From Sanghuangporus weigelae (Eukaryota > Basidiomycota > Agaricomycetes > Hymenochaetales > Hymenochaetaceae), in NCBI GenBank assembly GCA_033182465.1, contig CP137324.1:682001-746000 (forward strand): a stretch of DNA of 64,000 bases. Reading direction: 5' to 3'. Each line of letters starts with the position of its first letter. Position 1 is the stretch's first letter. A program made the translations under genes and the position numbers. Shown here piece after piece: positions 34,346-47,973 of this stretch. The notes under the pieces were generated by a model that was given only the letters and a program-made list of their open reading frames with translations, ran no database searches and was not told the DNA's origin.

Positions 34346-35202
34346 TCTCAAACAAATGAAGACTGTTCATTCGCGGGGAAGCACGGGAAGTATAAAGAAA
34401 TGCCACGCCGTGACCACACGGCTTCTCCCGCTCTAAGCGAGTTGTAAATTGCTTCTGCGCTTCTGCAGAATTTTCCACGTTGATCAGATCAAACACGCCA
34501 TTTCAACGAAGAAAAATGAGCCCACGTCACACAGAAAGATTTTACGTGGATTGAAGCGAAGAAAATCGAGTTTCTGTCTAGGCGATAAGATGAATGTGAA
34601 CAAGAGCAATGGCGGGCCGGGTCTCAGAAACGGAGTGTTATTCACAAAAGACGGAATGAACACTCCATCGGAGGTGAGGTGAGACTCGAGCCCAATTCAA
34701 ATATTGGTGGGAGAAGTAAGTACGAGTGGCGCCGAGATTTCCTGAGGATCGACACAGAGTCTGGAACGGAAGGCGCTTTTGTCAAGAAATCTCTTCAAAG
34801 AACTAGTAGAAAATGCCGGATATTGTACAGACACGCGCAAATGTGTGTTTTGTTTTCGCACATGTGCTGAAATGCTGAATTTCATGAAGTATCTGAGAGT
34901 CATTCTGAACGTAAAAAAGACGCCTGTTACCGGAATAGGAAGGCGGATCGCGGTGGAGAACCGCGTTTTAGATTCGTTGGGGACGCGTCCCCAAGGCCTC
35001 CCAATCGAAAAATAGCTATTCTATTTCTATTTACTTTTAGCTCTGCCACTCCCGAAGTCTCCATTCCTTCCTTGCTTTTTGAGCTGGTCCGGTATGTGCT
35101 CTTTTTCATTCTGTCGCTCAATCGCTCAGCTCATCTGCTCCGCAATTCTAGACGACGCGGTCACAGACATATAGACCGACCACGAGGAAACAGAAAAACA
35201 AC
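34346..35202. other. Region upstream of fatty acid synthase
   Basis: 857 bp. Short open frames on the plus strand overlap one another without homology or splice structure; none supported. The last ~100 bp, ending in CAGAAAAACAAC before the ATG, are the FAS leader. Confidence 0.5.
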
Positions 35203-38200
35203 ATGGCTGCTCCGAACGGTCATGCAGACCCAAAATCTTACGACCTACAACGCCCTCTCATAATCCAGCTCGGAAAATACAGAGTGATTTTTTCTCTTCC
35301 AGTCCGACGTTCTTGCACACGTTGACTTGCGCACTTTGTTTTCTTGTCAGTTTTCCGTTCCTGTCGACGCGTCTGGGGACGCCTGGGTGGCAGCAGAAGT
35401 TTTACGTGACGAATTCGTACACTCTCAGAAAGATGTAGATGCCGTAGAGACGACCAGTGATCTTGAGAATGCGTCAGAAGCGACCATCGAGCTTTTTGCT
35501 CGTTTCCTCGGGTTTATTGTAGACAGCCTCAATACCGAAGAGAGCTTCACCGAAGCGCGCACTGAAGTACTCCTCTCCGCAGCCCGAGCCTTTACCAACG
35601 CGTATCTTACAACGAAGGATGTACATTCTCTCGCAACGACTTTCGACGTAGACACTCGAAAGACCGTACTTTCATCCTATTACCGTGCGCTTGCTGCGCT
35701 CGAAGAGAGAAACGTCTCGGGTATCCCCCGTTGCCCCTCTTCAGCACTTCTTTCTGCGGTCGAAGAAGGCGACGCCTCTGCGTATGCCCTGTTTGGCGGC
35801 CAGGGTACGAATGAAGTTTACTTCGACGAACTTCAAAGCCTTTACGACATCTACCAGCCTTATGTTGCGCCGTTTATTACGATGCTCACTATTAATGTAC
35901 TCCAGCCGCTTGCCACGGCCTCCACTTCCCGTTATTACGCGTATGGTTTGGAAGTCGTTTCTTGGCTTTCCGGCGCGCTTCCTCGACCGCCTATCGATTA
36001 TCTTGCATCAGTACCGGTCTCGTTTCCACTCATCGGCCTCACGCAGCTCACTCAGTATCTTGTCGCATGTCGAGTAGCGCATTCTACTCCGGGAGAGCTC
36101 CGGGAACGTCTGCGAGGTGCGACAGGGCATTCTCAAGGTATTGTCTCCGCTGTCTGCATTGCCGCCTCGGACAACCAGCAGTCTTTCTTTGAGAATGCCG
36201 GGAAGACATTGCGCTGGCTTTTCTTCTGCGGCCTCCGTGGCCAGGAAGCGTTCCCTGTGCTCGCAGTCGAGCCTGACATTGTGAACGATGTTATCGAAGG
36301 AGGCGAAGGCAATCCTTCTCCTATGTTAAGCGTTTCAGGCCTTGCTCTTAAAGACCTCGAGCCGCACATCGCCAAGACCAACAAGTATCTCCCCGAAAAC
36401 TCGAAGCTTTACGTTTCTCTTTACAATGGTCCGAGAACTTTTGTACTGACCGGTCCTCCAAAATCATTGTACGGCCTTGTCGCTAGTTTGCGGAAAGTTC
36501 GTGCTCCGCCGGGCCTAGAACAGAGCAAGATACCGTTCTCACAACGTAAACCCGTCTTTTCGGCGCGTTTTCTGGCTGTCGGTGTTCCGTATCACAGCGC
36601 TTACCTCAATGGCGTGACCGATAAGGTGCTGGAAGATTTAACTGAGGAGCTGTGGACTCCCGCAGACATTTGCATCCCCGTTTATAACACAGAGGATGGT
36701 AAGGACATGTTCAGCTTTCCAGAATGTACGCACTGATATGATAATTGTAGGCTCCGATCTTCGCGAATTAACGACGTCCGTTACACGGTCGCTCTGTGAC
36801 CAAATATTCACAAAGCCCATCCATTGGACATTGGCAACAAACTTCCCAGATGCTACTACTCACGCTATTGATTTTGGACCCGGGGGTCTAAGTGGCATTG
36901 GTCCGCTCACCGCACGTAACCTTGAGGGTCGCGGCGTTCGTGTTGTAGTCGTTGGCGAAAAGGGTAAAGGTAGCTCGGAGCTGTACGACTCGGAGAATGT
37001 CAGATATGAGCAATGCTGGGCAAAGAAGTATGCACCCAGGCTCGTTAGAACAAGGTTTGTTTTACGCTTTCGTTCGTGAATATGGCCATGTCTCATTTCT
37101 CTTAGCGATGGCAAGTTACAGATTGATACTCCATTTTCGCGCCTATTAGGCAAGCCTCCGATCATGGTTCCTGGGATGACACCGTCCACGGTCAGGGCTG
37201 GATTTGTGAGCGCTATTCTCCGCGCAGGATATCATGTTGAATTAGCCGGCGGTGGCCACTTCAATGCGGGTGGACTACGTGCCAAGGTCGCAGAGATACA
37301 AGCACAGATACCCGAGGGTGTCGGCCTCACATTGAACTGCCTGTACATTAATCCAATGCAGTTCAACTTCCAATTCCCCCTCTGGTTGGAGATGCGCCGA
37401 GAGGGTTTGCCTGTAGAGGGTCTTTGTGTCGCTGCCGGTATTCCGACGACCGAGAAGGCCGCAGACATCATCAATGGCCTCAGAACTGCGGGTGTCGAAC
37501 ACGTTTCGTTTAAACCCGGTTCAGTTGACGGTATTCGTCAGGTAGTCAACATCGCGGCGACGAACCCTGACTTCCCGATTATCATGCAGTGGACCGGTGG
37601 CCGAGCGGGTGGTCACCATTCATTTGAAGATTTCCATCATCCCATCCTCGTCACCTATGCTTCAATTCGCCAACAGGAGAACATCTGTCTCGTCGCCGGT
37701 TCTGGCTTCGGTGGCGCTGATGATGTCTGGCCTTACCTTACAGGAGACTGGTCCGCGGATCTCTTCGGTGTGCAGAACATGCCGTTCGATGGCTTTTTGT
37801 TCGGGTCGCGCGTTATGGTTGCGAAAGAAGCCCACACGTCGTCGAGTGTGAAAGATCTCATTATTAAAGCAGCCGGAGTGCCAGATAGCCAGTGGGAGGG
37901 AACGTACACCAAAGAGACTGGGGGGATTCTCACAGTACGTTCAGAACTTGGTGAACCAATCCATAAGGTGGCGACTCGCGCTGTTAAGTTGTGGAAGGAG
38001 TTCGACGATACCGTGTTCAAGCTTCCAAAGGAGAAGCGTGCTGAATGGCTCTCACAACACCGTGCTGAAGTCATCGAGAAGCTCAACCGTGACTTTGCCA
38101 AACCGTGGTTCGGATGGAAGAAGGATGGACGTGTTGTCGCAGACCTGGGTGATATGACATACGAAGAGACTGTATTGAGAATGGTGCACTTGATGTATGT

Positions 38201-41200
38201 CGCACACGAAGGTCGTTGGATCGACATATCTCTACGCAACTTCACGGGTGACTGGTTGCGTAGGATTGAGGAGCGCTTCGCTGGCGTGAACAAACCATCC
38301 TTACTTCAGTCCTACACGTTGCTCGATGATCCCGTGAGGTTCATTGATGCGTTCTTTAAGACTTATGAAGGAGCTACTCAGCAACTACTTGCGGCTGAAG
38401 ATAAAGCGTACTTCTTAGCTATCACACTGCGTCCGACTCAGAAGCCTGCTCCTTTCATCCCGGTTCTTGATGCAGACTTTGAGTTCTGGTTCAAGAAGGC
38501 GAGTTATCATGCACATCGTATGTTCACAATCCTAACATGGATTTTAGGATTCGTTATGGGCCGCAGAAGATATCGAGGCAGTTCCGGATCAAGATCCGCA
38601 GCGTGTCTGTATCTTGCAGGGCCCTGTTGCAGTGAGACACTCCAAGATGAAAGACGAGCCCATCGCCGACCTCCTAGGTAATATTGTCTTGGAGCTTTCA
38701 AACCGACTGCTTGAGCGATACTACAGTGGCGACGAAACCAAAGTACGCGTTGCAGACTATCTGGGTAATGTCCCAGCACCGAAGGCCGTACCACGCGGCG
38801 TGGAAGTCGATGTCAGCGGCAAGACTACAACGTACACCATTGGAACGAGTGTTCCATCGACAGACTCATGGATCGAATTACTCTCTGGAGACACGCCGTC
38901 ATGGTGTCGCGCGCTTCTTACTACTCCGTTTATTGTGCGGGGTACTTTATATGTCGATAATCCTCTCCGTCGAATCTTCTCATCACGCTCTGGTCAGAGG
39001 GCCGTCGTTCAGCTTTCAGATGGTGTACCTTCTTCCATAGCACTCTACGGTTCGGCACGCTCGTTCGGATCCCACAATTCCGAGTTTAAAGCTGTAGATG
39101 TTATGTATGATGCCGATACCAGGAAGATCACGGTCATCATGTTCGAAGATCGTCGTGGTGTTTCAGTACCGCTGACTTTTGTCTTCCACTATCGTCCTGA
39201 TATGGGCTCCGCGCCAATTCACGAAGTCGCGGAAGGTCGCAATCGACGTATAAAGGAGTTCTATTGGAAGTTATGGTTCGGCGATGACAGTAGCCTTCCA
39301 AGTCTTGATGTTCGCGAGACTTTCAAGGGCCCAGAGGTTACCATTGCGTCTGAGCACATTGAAAATTTCTGCTCTGTGGTAGGAAACAATGGGGAAGCTT
39401 TCAAGGTTTCGCGTAATGCAAGCGTGCAAGCACCAATGGATTTCGCCATTGTAACCGGATGGCAGGTAAGTCAAATTATGTTTGTGATAGCTTAGAATTT
39501 ACAATGACGTACCTGTCGTAGGCCATTATGAAGTCGATCTTCCCGGAGTCAATCGACGGCGACCTTTTAAGACTTGTTCATTTGTCCAACGCATTCCGCA
39601 TTCTACCCGGGAACGAACCGCTTAAAGCTGGTGTTATTTGTCATGCGGAGGCGAAAGTAATTGCCGTCATCAACAACGATAGCGGCAAGGTGGTCAAGGT
39701 GAAAGGGCACGTCCTCAGGGGAGACGAACCTGTAATCGAAGTCGTTTCTTCTTTCCTCTATCGTGGCCGCTTCAGTGATTTCGCAAACACTTTCGAGATC
39801 ATCGACGAGCCGGATTATGTTGTCAGCTTGGATTCTGATGCCGCTGTCGGTGTTTTGCAGTCCAAAGAGTGGTTTGATTGGATAGATCATACAAAACCAC
39901 TCCAGGCTGGAACTACTCTGATTTTCCGTCTTAAGTCCGAGGTTTCATACAAGGATAAGACTCACTATTCATCAGTGTCCGTTTTTGGAGACATCTTCGT
40001 CCGTGATCCCCTTAAGAACCTTATCAAAGTTGCGGCCGTCGACTTCTCATCAGACAACTGTCAGGGCAATCCTGTTGTTGCTTATTTGAAACGTCATGGA
40101 ACCGAACAGAATGTGACTGCGCCTCTCGCGAACGAGGGTTACAGTTTGACGAAGCCTAGCGTGCCAACTATCTTCAATGCACCGCTTACGAATGAACCCT
40201 ACTCCAACGTCTCGGGCGACTTCAACCCAATTCACGTCAATCCCTACTTCTCGGATTTCGCGTCGCTTCCTGGTACAATTACTCATGGGCTTTGGTCCAG
40301 CGCAGCAACGCGCAAATATGTCGAAACCGTGGTTGCAAAAGGTCATCCAGAACGAGTTCTTGCGTAAGTCATATGCTTCTCTGAGATTGCTTATACGGCT
40401 CATTTAATATCACATAGCTATGATGTTTCCTTCGTTGGTATGGTCTTACCCGGTGATGAGCTGAAGACCGATATCAAGCATGCAGGCATGAAAAATGGCA
40501 ATATGATTGTGAAGGTGTCTACTTCAAAAGTTTCCGGAGACAAAGTCCTGGAAGGTACTGCGGAGGTCGCACAGCCTGTGACAGCGTACGTCTTTACAGG
40601 CCAAGGATCGCAAGAGCCTGGTATGGGTATGGAACTTTACAACAACTCGCCTGCAGCTCGCGCTGTCTGGGAGGGTGCCGACAAGCATTTGCTCGCCGTC
40701 TATGGATTCTCTATTGTTGATATCGTGAAAAACAATCCTAAAGAAAAGACAATCCATTTCGGCGGTATGAAGGGCCAGGAGATTCGCCAGCGTTACATGG
40801 ACATGTCCTACGATACCATGGACAAAGATGGACAGATCAAGACTCTTCCTCTCTTCGCAGATATCAATAACCGTACACCACAATATACGTTCAGTCATCC
40901 AGCCGGTCTATTATTTGCAACTCAGTTCGCCCAGATTGCTCTGGTGGTTACGGAAAAGGCAGCATTTGAGGATATGAGGGCGAAGGGTCTGGTACAACCG
41001 GACAGTGGTTTCGCTGGTCACTCTCTGGGAGAGTATTCAGCCCTCGCTTCTATTGCCGATGTACTTCCCATCTCAGCGCTTGTCGATGTGGTATTCTATC
41101 GTGGTATAACCATGCAGCGTGCCGTTGAGCGGGATGATCACAATCGCTCGAACTATGCAATGTGCGCGGTCAATCCGAGCCGCATCTCTAAAACGTTCAA

Positions 41201-44200
41201 TGATGCGGCTCTTCGCGAGATCGTGGATTCTATTGCACATCAGACGCAGCTTCTTCTGGAGATTGTGAACTACAATGTCGAGGTATGGCTTGAAATCGTG
41301 TCGCGCGGTCCACTCTCTCACAATGCTTGAATAGGGCCAACAATACGTTTGTGCTGGAGAACTGGTCGCCCTCCAGACGCTCACGAATGTCTTGAATTAT
41401 TTGAAAGTCGAGAAGGTGGATATCGCGAAGGTGAGATTGCATATACTCCGATAAGAGCCGTTATTGACGTTCTATTCACAATGAAGCTCACTGAAAAATT
41501 CACTGTCGATCAAGTAAAGGAAATGCTCAGCGAGATCATCAAATCCTGCTCCCAGAAGGCTCAGGAGCAGAAAGCGGCACAAGGACATATAAAGCTTGAG
41601 AGGGGTTTTGCCACTATCCCCTTGCCTGGTATTGATGTTCCTTTCCATTCACGCTACCTCTGGGCTGGAGTCATGCCTTTCCGCGCTTGTGAGTCTATTT
41701 ATATAAAAGTATACGTATGTTACTTATGTTGTGAGCAGATCTGTCTAAGAAGATCAGGGTTGAGCAAATCAACCCGGACATGCTTATTGGCAAGTACGTC
41801 CCGAACTTGGTGGCGAAGCCATTTGAAGTCTCGCGTGCATACACCCAGATGATCTACGACCAGACGTCATCGCCACGCTTGGATAGAGTGCTCAAAGGCT
41901 GGGATACCGAAAGTTGGGGCGATGACGAACATCGCCAGCGGTTGGCTTACATCATTCTGGTCGAGCTTCTTGCGTATCAGTTCGCTTCCCCTGTGCGATG
42001 GATTGAGACACAAGACATTTTCTTTACGCACTTCAACTTCGAGCGTTTCATTGAGATTGGTCCCAGCCCAACGCTCACAGGCATGGCCGTTCGCACACTC
42101 AAAGCGAAGTATGAAACTCAAGATGATTCGATCAGTTATCGCCGAGAGATACTGTGCCACTCTAAGAACTCGAAGGAGATTTACTATGAATTCGAAGATG
42201 ATGCTGTAGAAGCGGATGCCGAATCTACCGAAGCTCCAGTCACGCCAGTTCCTGCATCTCTAGCCGTACCTGTTTCCACTTCCATTCCTGCTAGCGTTCC
42301 TGCTCCTGCCGCTGGTCCAGCTGTCGCCATCGCCGATGAACCTCTGAAAGCCGTCGATACGCTTCGTGTCATCATCGCTCAAAAATTAAAGAAGGGTATC
42401 GATGAGGTTCCTTTATCAAAGACCATCAAGGACCTTGTCGGCGGGAAGTCCACGCTTCAGAATGAGATTCTGGGAGACCTGCAGCTGGAATTTACGACCG
42501 CGCCTGAGAAAGGAGAGGAGTTGCCACTGGAGGAACTCGGCTCTGCGTTACAATCATCATACTCCGGCGCTCTTGGGAAGCACACCTCAGGCCTCATTTC
42601 GCGACTTGTCGGCGGAAAAATGCCGGGAGGTTTCAACCTTTCTGTTATCAAAGCCTACCTTTCCAAGAATTGGGGCTTGGGATCATCACGCGCGGACGGT
42701 GTGATGCTACTTGGACTGACCATGGAACCAGCGAAACGTCTGGGTTCGGAAGCAGAGGCCAAAGCTTGGCTTGATTCCATTGTTCCGGTCTATGCATCCC
42801 GCTCCGGTATCTCGCTTTCTCAAGGTGGCTCAAGCGCCGGCAGTGGTGGTTCCTCCGGTGGTGCCGTCATTAATAGCGAGGAATTCCTGAAATTCAGGTC
42901 CGACCAGGACAAATTCGTGTCTCAGCAGATCGAGCTATACATGCGTTATCTCGGACGCGACTCACGTGCAGGCGAGATTGCTTTCGACAAACAGAAGGTA
43001 TACGCGGAGGAGCTCCAAAAACGTCTTGATGCCATCACCAGAGAGCATGGTGATTTGTATCTCGATGGTATTCAGCCAGCATTCGATCCCCTCAAGGCTC
43101 GTCATTTCGATTCTTCCTGGAACTGGGTGCGACAAGATGCACTGCTCATGTTCTATGATATAATCTTTGGTCGGTTGACGGAGGTTGATCGTGAAATCAC
43201 TGCAAGGTGCATTCAGATCATAAACAGGGCAGATCCGACTATGCTGCGATACATGCAGTACCATATTGACAAAGTCGATCCTGAGCGAGGATCAACGTAT
43301 AAACTCGCGAAGGAACTCGGTCAGCAGCTCATCGACAACTGCAAACAAGCCGTCGATCAAGGGCCTCTATACAAAGATGGTACGTGGTTTCTACTTCTGT
43401 GCTCCGAAAGTATTTTATTCAGCTTTCATGAATGTAGTAACATTCCCGACCGCGCCTCATACAGAGGTCACTGAACGCGGAGACATAGTGTACAAAGAGG
43501 TCGTCCGCGAGAACGTCCGCAAGTTGGAGGCCTACGTTCAAGAAATGGCCAGTGGGGACTCCATTCCTGGTTCTTTCAATATGCAGAAGATTCAGGATGA
43601 CGTTCGCAAACTATGGAACGTTGTGAAATCACAGCCCGAAATCGGGGAAGAGCAAAAGAACAAGATTAAGGCATTGTATGACGGAGTAGTACAGTCGTTA
43701 CGCAAACCTTCCGATCCTAAGATTCCAGATGTCCGTCGCACACCCCGCAGCCGCCGCTCTTCCTCGCAGTTCCTCCGTCCTCAGATTCGAAACATTGCAT
43801 CCGTGCCGGCTGACAAGTTACCGCTCCTAAATCTGAAGCGCAGAGTCGGAACAACATGGGAATACAGCAGCAATCTTACTGGTGTTTATCTCGACGTCCT
43901 CAGCGAGATCGCAACGTCGGGGACGACGTTTAAAAACAAGAATGCTCTCCTGACGGGCGTAGGCAAGGGTTCAATTGGTGTCGAGGTCCTTAAGGGACTG
44001 TTATCGGGTGGCGCACAAGTCGTAATCACGACATCGCGGTACAGTCGTGCAACTGTTGAATATTATCAGGATATCTACCAGCGCTTCGGAAGTAGAGGTT
44101 CGGCGCTTACTGTTGTGCCGTTCAATCAGGGCTCCAAGCAAGACGTCGAGGCGCTCATTGATTATGTGTACGCAACTTTGGGTCTTGACCTCGACTATAT

Positions 44201-47200
44201 CCTGCCTTTCGCTGCTGTGCCTGAAAATGGCCGCGAGATTGATGGATTGGATGATAAATCGGAACTCGCTCATCGTATCATGCTCGTTAACCTCCTCCGG
44301 TTACTCGGGGCAGTCAAGACGAAGAAAGCGAGTCACCATTTTGTCACTAGACCAACTCAAGTCATCCTGCCGCTCTCACCCAACCATGGTCTGTTTGGTA
44401 ACGATGGATTATACTCAGAATCCAAGATTTCTCTGGAGACGCTCTTCAACCGTTGGAATTCGGAAAGCTGGGGAGAATACCTCTGCTTGGCTGGCGCAGT
44501 GATTGGGTAAGTATATCTTCTGTTTTCAAGCGAATGAGCCTGACTTGTTCCAGATGGACTCGTGGTACAGGCATCATGGATGCGACAAATACGATTGCGC
44601 ATCAGTTGGAATCGTACGGCATTCGGACGTTCTCAGCGAAGGAGATGGCCTTCAACATTCTTGGTCTTATGCACTCTCTCTTGTTCAGCATTACGCAGGT
44701 TGAGCCGATCTGGGCGGACCTAAGCGGAGGGATGGATCGTTTACCTGATCTTGCGGAGATCACGACGAACATTCGCCTGTCAATCAACAAGCAAGCAGAG
44801 CTCAGACGAGCGATCACTCGTGACAACTCTGCGGACTTCTTGGTCATAAAGGGAGGTGAAGCAGAGCGTGTCTTACAGACGGCTACCATTACACCTCGTG
44901 CTAACTTCAAGTTCGAATTCCCTGCGCTCGAATCGGCGGATGCGTTCGGTGACATCTGTAAATTGCGCGGTCTAATCGACCTTGAAAAGGTTGTCGTTGT
45001 GACAGGTTATGGAGAAGTCGGACCGTGGGGCAGTTCACGTACACGCTGGGAAATGGAAGCGAGGGGCCAATTCACCATTGAGGGATGTATCGAGATGGCT
45101 TGGATGATGGGCTACATTAAGCATTTCGACGGAAAACTTCCAAATGGCTCATTGTATGTCGGCTGGGTTGACGCTAAAACCGCAGAACCTGTCGACGACA
45201 AAGATATTCGCGGAAAATACGAGAAAGAAATTCTGGCGCACGCTGGTGTTCGACTGATTGGTATGTACTTTGCTCTTGCAACATGCCGCTTCTATTTTCT
45301 TATACGATATTAGAACCGGAAATTCTCGGTGGATACGATCCTAAAAAGAAGAACTTCAACCAAGAGATCGAGCTAATACACGATTTGGAACCTCTTGAGG
45401 TATCCGCGGAAGAAGCCAAACGCTTCAAGCACGAGCACGGTGAGAGATGTGACATATGGATTGCAGACGGGGACCAGTGGTTCGTGAAGCTGAAGAAAGG
45501 CGCACGCGTTTACATCCCGAAGTCAATCGTGTTCAGTCGCACTGTCGGTGGCCAGATTCCGACGGGTTGGCACGCGGGTCGATATGGTATTCCTCAGGAT
45601 ATCATAGATCAGGTGGACCGCTGCACGCTTTGGGCTCTCGTTTCCACTGCTGATGCGCTGAATATGTCTGGTATCACGGATCCATACGAGTTATATAAGC
45701 ACATGCACCCGTCAGAAGTCGGCACATGCATTGGTGCTGGTATGGGCGGTGTCGAGTCTCTCCGTAAGATGTTCCGAGACCGTCGGGATTGTGCAGAGGT
45801 ACAGAACGACGTACTCCAAGAGACATTCATCAACACAACCGCGGGCTGGATTAATCTACTTCTCCTTTCATCCAGCGGACCTATCAAAATTCCTGTCGGT
45901 GCATGCGCGACCGCATTGCAATCGGTTGAGATTGCTTGCGATACGCTTCTTTCTGGTAAAGCGAAGGTCATGCTGGCGGGTGGTTATGACGACCTCAGTG
46001 AGGAGGGTTCATACGAATTTGCCCAGATGCAGGCTACAAGCAACGCGGAGACAGAATTCGCCATGGGCAGAGAACCCACAGAGATGTCAAGACCGACCAC
46101 TACGACGCGCTCGGGATTCATGGAGTCGATGGGCTCTGGAGTTCACGTTCTCATGACTGCCAAAACTGCACTCGAACTGGGTGCACCGATTCGAGCTGTG
46201 ATAGGATTCAGTTCGACTTCGACTGACAAAGCAGGCCGTTCAGTACCTGCTCCTGGACGTGGAGCTCTTTCGATTGCTCGAGAGATCCCTTCCAAGCATT
46301 CAGCACCTATTTTGGATGTCGGCTATCGCTCACGGCAACTCGCATTCCGTCGCAAACAAATTTCTCAGTGGCTGAGCTATGAACACGACCTTCTCCGTGA
46401 TGAAGTAGAGTTCCACAAGTTGCAGGGCGAGCGGGTAGATGAGGAATACGTGTCAGCGCGTGTTGCTCAAATTGAACAGGATGCTGCTCGCCAGGAGAAA
46501 GATGCAATGGCAGTTTACGGCATGCTTTCCGGCTCTGATCCTCATATCTCTCCTCTTCGACGCGCTCTTGCTGTCTTCGGTCTCTCACCGGATGATATTG
46601 GCGTTCTTTCTATCCACGGCACTAGCACCAAGGCCAATGAGAAGAACGAAACACAGATCTGGAATGATATCTTCACGACCCTCGGTCGAATCCCGGGTAA
46701 CGCAGTCCCAATTGTGGCCCAGAAGAGCTTATGTGGCCATTCGAAAGGTGGCTCTGCTGCTTGGCAACTCGCTGGTCTCATTCAGACAGTTGCATCCGGC
46801 ATTGTTCCAGGTAATCGGAATGCAGAGTAAGTCAGTTCTTGCTCTCCGCATAGTAGTTATGACTGACTGTGTCCACAGTAACGTCGACTCTGAGTTCCGT
46901 AAACACGAGCACCTCATGTTCCCATCAAAGACAATACACACTGACGGAATTCGCTCCGGTGTGATGGTACGTTGATCTTTTGTATGCTATCACTGAAAAT
47001 TGATTCTGATCGGTTCACAGTCGTCATTCGGATTCGGTCAAGTTGGTGGCACTGTTCTTGTCATTCATCCTAGATACCTGTTTGGTGCCGTCGAACCCGC
47101 CCATTACGAGGCATACAAGATTCGAAATCTCGAGCGTGCTTTGGCGTGCTACAAAGCTATGACATCCATGATGACCACAAACTCCCTGGTCAAGATCAAG

Positions 47201-47806
47201 GACGGGCCTCCTTATTCAAGCGAACTGGAAGTTCCCGTGCTCCTTAACTCCATGGCACGGGCCTCGCTTGATGAGAAGACCGGCGGTTATACATTCTCGA
47301 AGGATCTCGCGTCAAAAGCTTCATTCGACACGTCGAATGTTGAGGCCGTTGCAAAAACTCTTGCCATCGGGGAAGGTTCTGTGGGTGTTGGCGTTGACCA
47401 TGGTAAGTCAACGTTAATAATATTGTGAAGAAATTGTATGCTCAATACCAGTGCTTCATCAGAACTGATTTCCGCTGTTCCGTCCTCTAATCCTACTTTT
47501 ATCTCACGCAACTTCACGGATGCAGAGATCACATATTGTCGTTCACAGTCTTCTCCTGCGGCATCATTCGCTGCACGTTGGGCTGGAAAGGAAGCGGTCT
47601 TCAAGTCGCTTGGAATTGCGTCGAAGGGTGCAGCAGCTGCGATGAAAGATATTGAGATTCTTCCTGATGACGCTGGTGTTCCATCTGTGAGGCTTCATGG
47701 TGATGCACTTTCTGCCGCGCAAAGCAAGGGAGTTTCGAAGGTACATTTAAGCCTTAGTCACTCAGAGAATGTTGCGATTGCTTTTGCGCAAGCAGTTTCC
47801 TCTTAA
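35203..47806 (+). CDS. FAS: Single-chain type I fatty acid synthase (beta and alpha halves fused)
   Basis: Cytosolic synthesis of palmitoyl/stearoyl-CoA from acetyl- and malonyl-CoA. Sixteen exons: 35203-35283, 35351-36698, 36751-37054, 37106-38498, 38548-39465, 39522-40363, 40418-41282, 41335-41430, 41487-41698, 41739-43379, 43438-44506, 44554-45260, 45314-46826, 46879-46965, 47021-47402, 47463-47806; 3,933 residues. Domains in order: acetyltransferase (GATGHSQG, Ser ~287), enoyl reductase (from ~597; [22 protein letters not shown]), dehydratase ([18 protein letters not shown], ~1580), malonyl/palmitoyl transferase ([10 protein letters not shown], Ser ~1830), Ala/Pro-rich linker, ACP (GGKST Ser ~2255), Gly/Ser linker ([13 protein letters not shown]), ketoreductase (GVGKGSIG ~2741), ketosynthase (GACATALQS, Cys ~3354), phosphopantetheinyl transferase (GVGVDHEL ~3813; [12 protein letters not shown]). 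In ascomycetes these halves are two genes. All catalytic residues looked for are present. Intron 38499-38547 needs a GC donor (GAAG|GCGAGT). Confidence 0.96.
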
Positions 47807-47973
47807 TGTTTAAGTTCATGTTCGATCTTAGATACTAGATTTTCTTTCAGATGGGACTGCGCTTTGTACACTTTGTCTTCTGTTCCAACGATTCTTGTGT
47901 TTATTACTCAAAATAATAGAACATAGACTAATGATATCAGGCTATATGTTTCGATGCCGAAGGTTGACTAGAG

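Noticed and set aside
34449-35263. Several short plus-strand open frames before FAS
   Set aside because: They overlap each other in different frames, lack motifs, and end in the FAS leader.
44001-44273. Antisense open frames inside FAS, ARP10 and the PB1-like gene
   Set aside because: Shadows of the real genes on the other strand.
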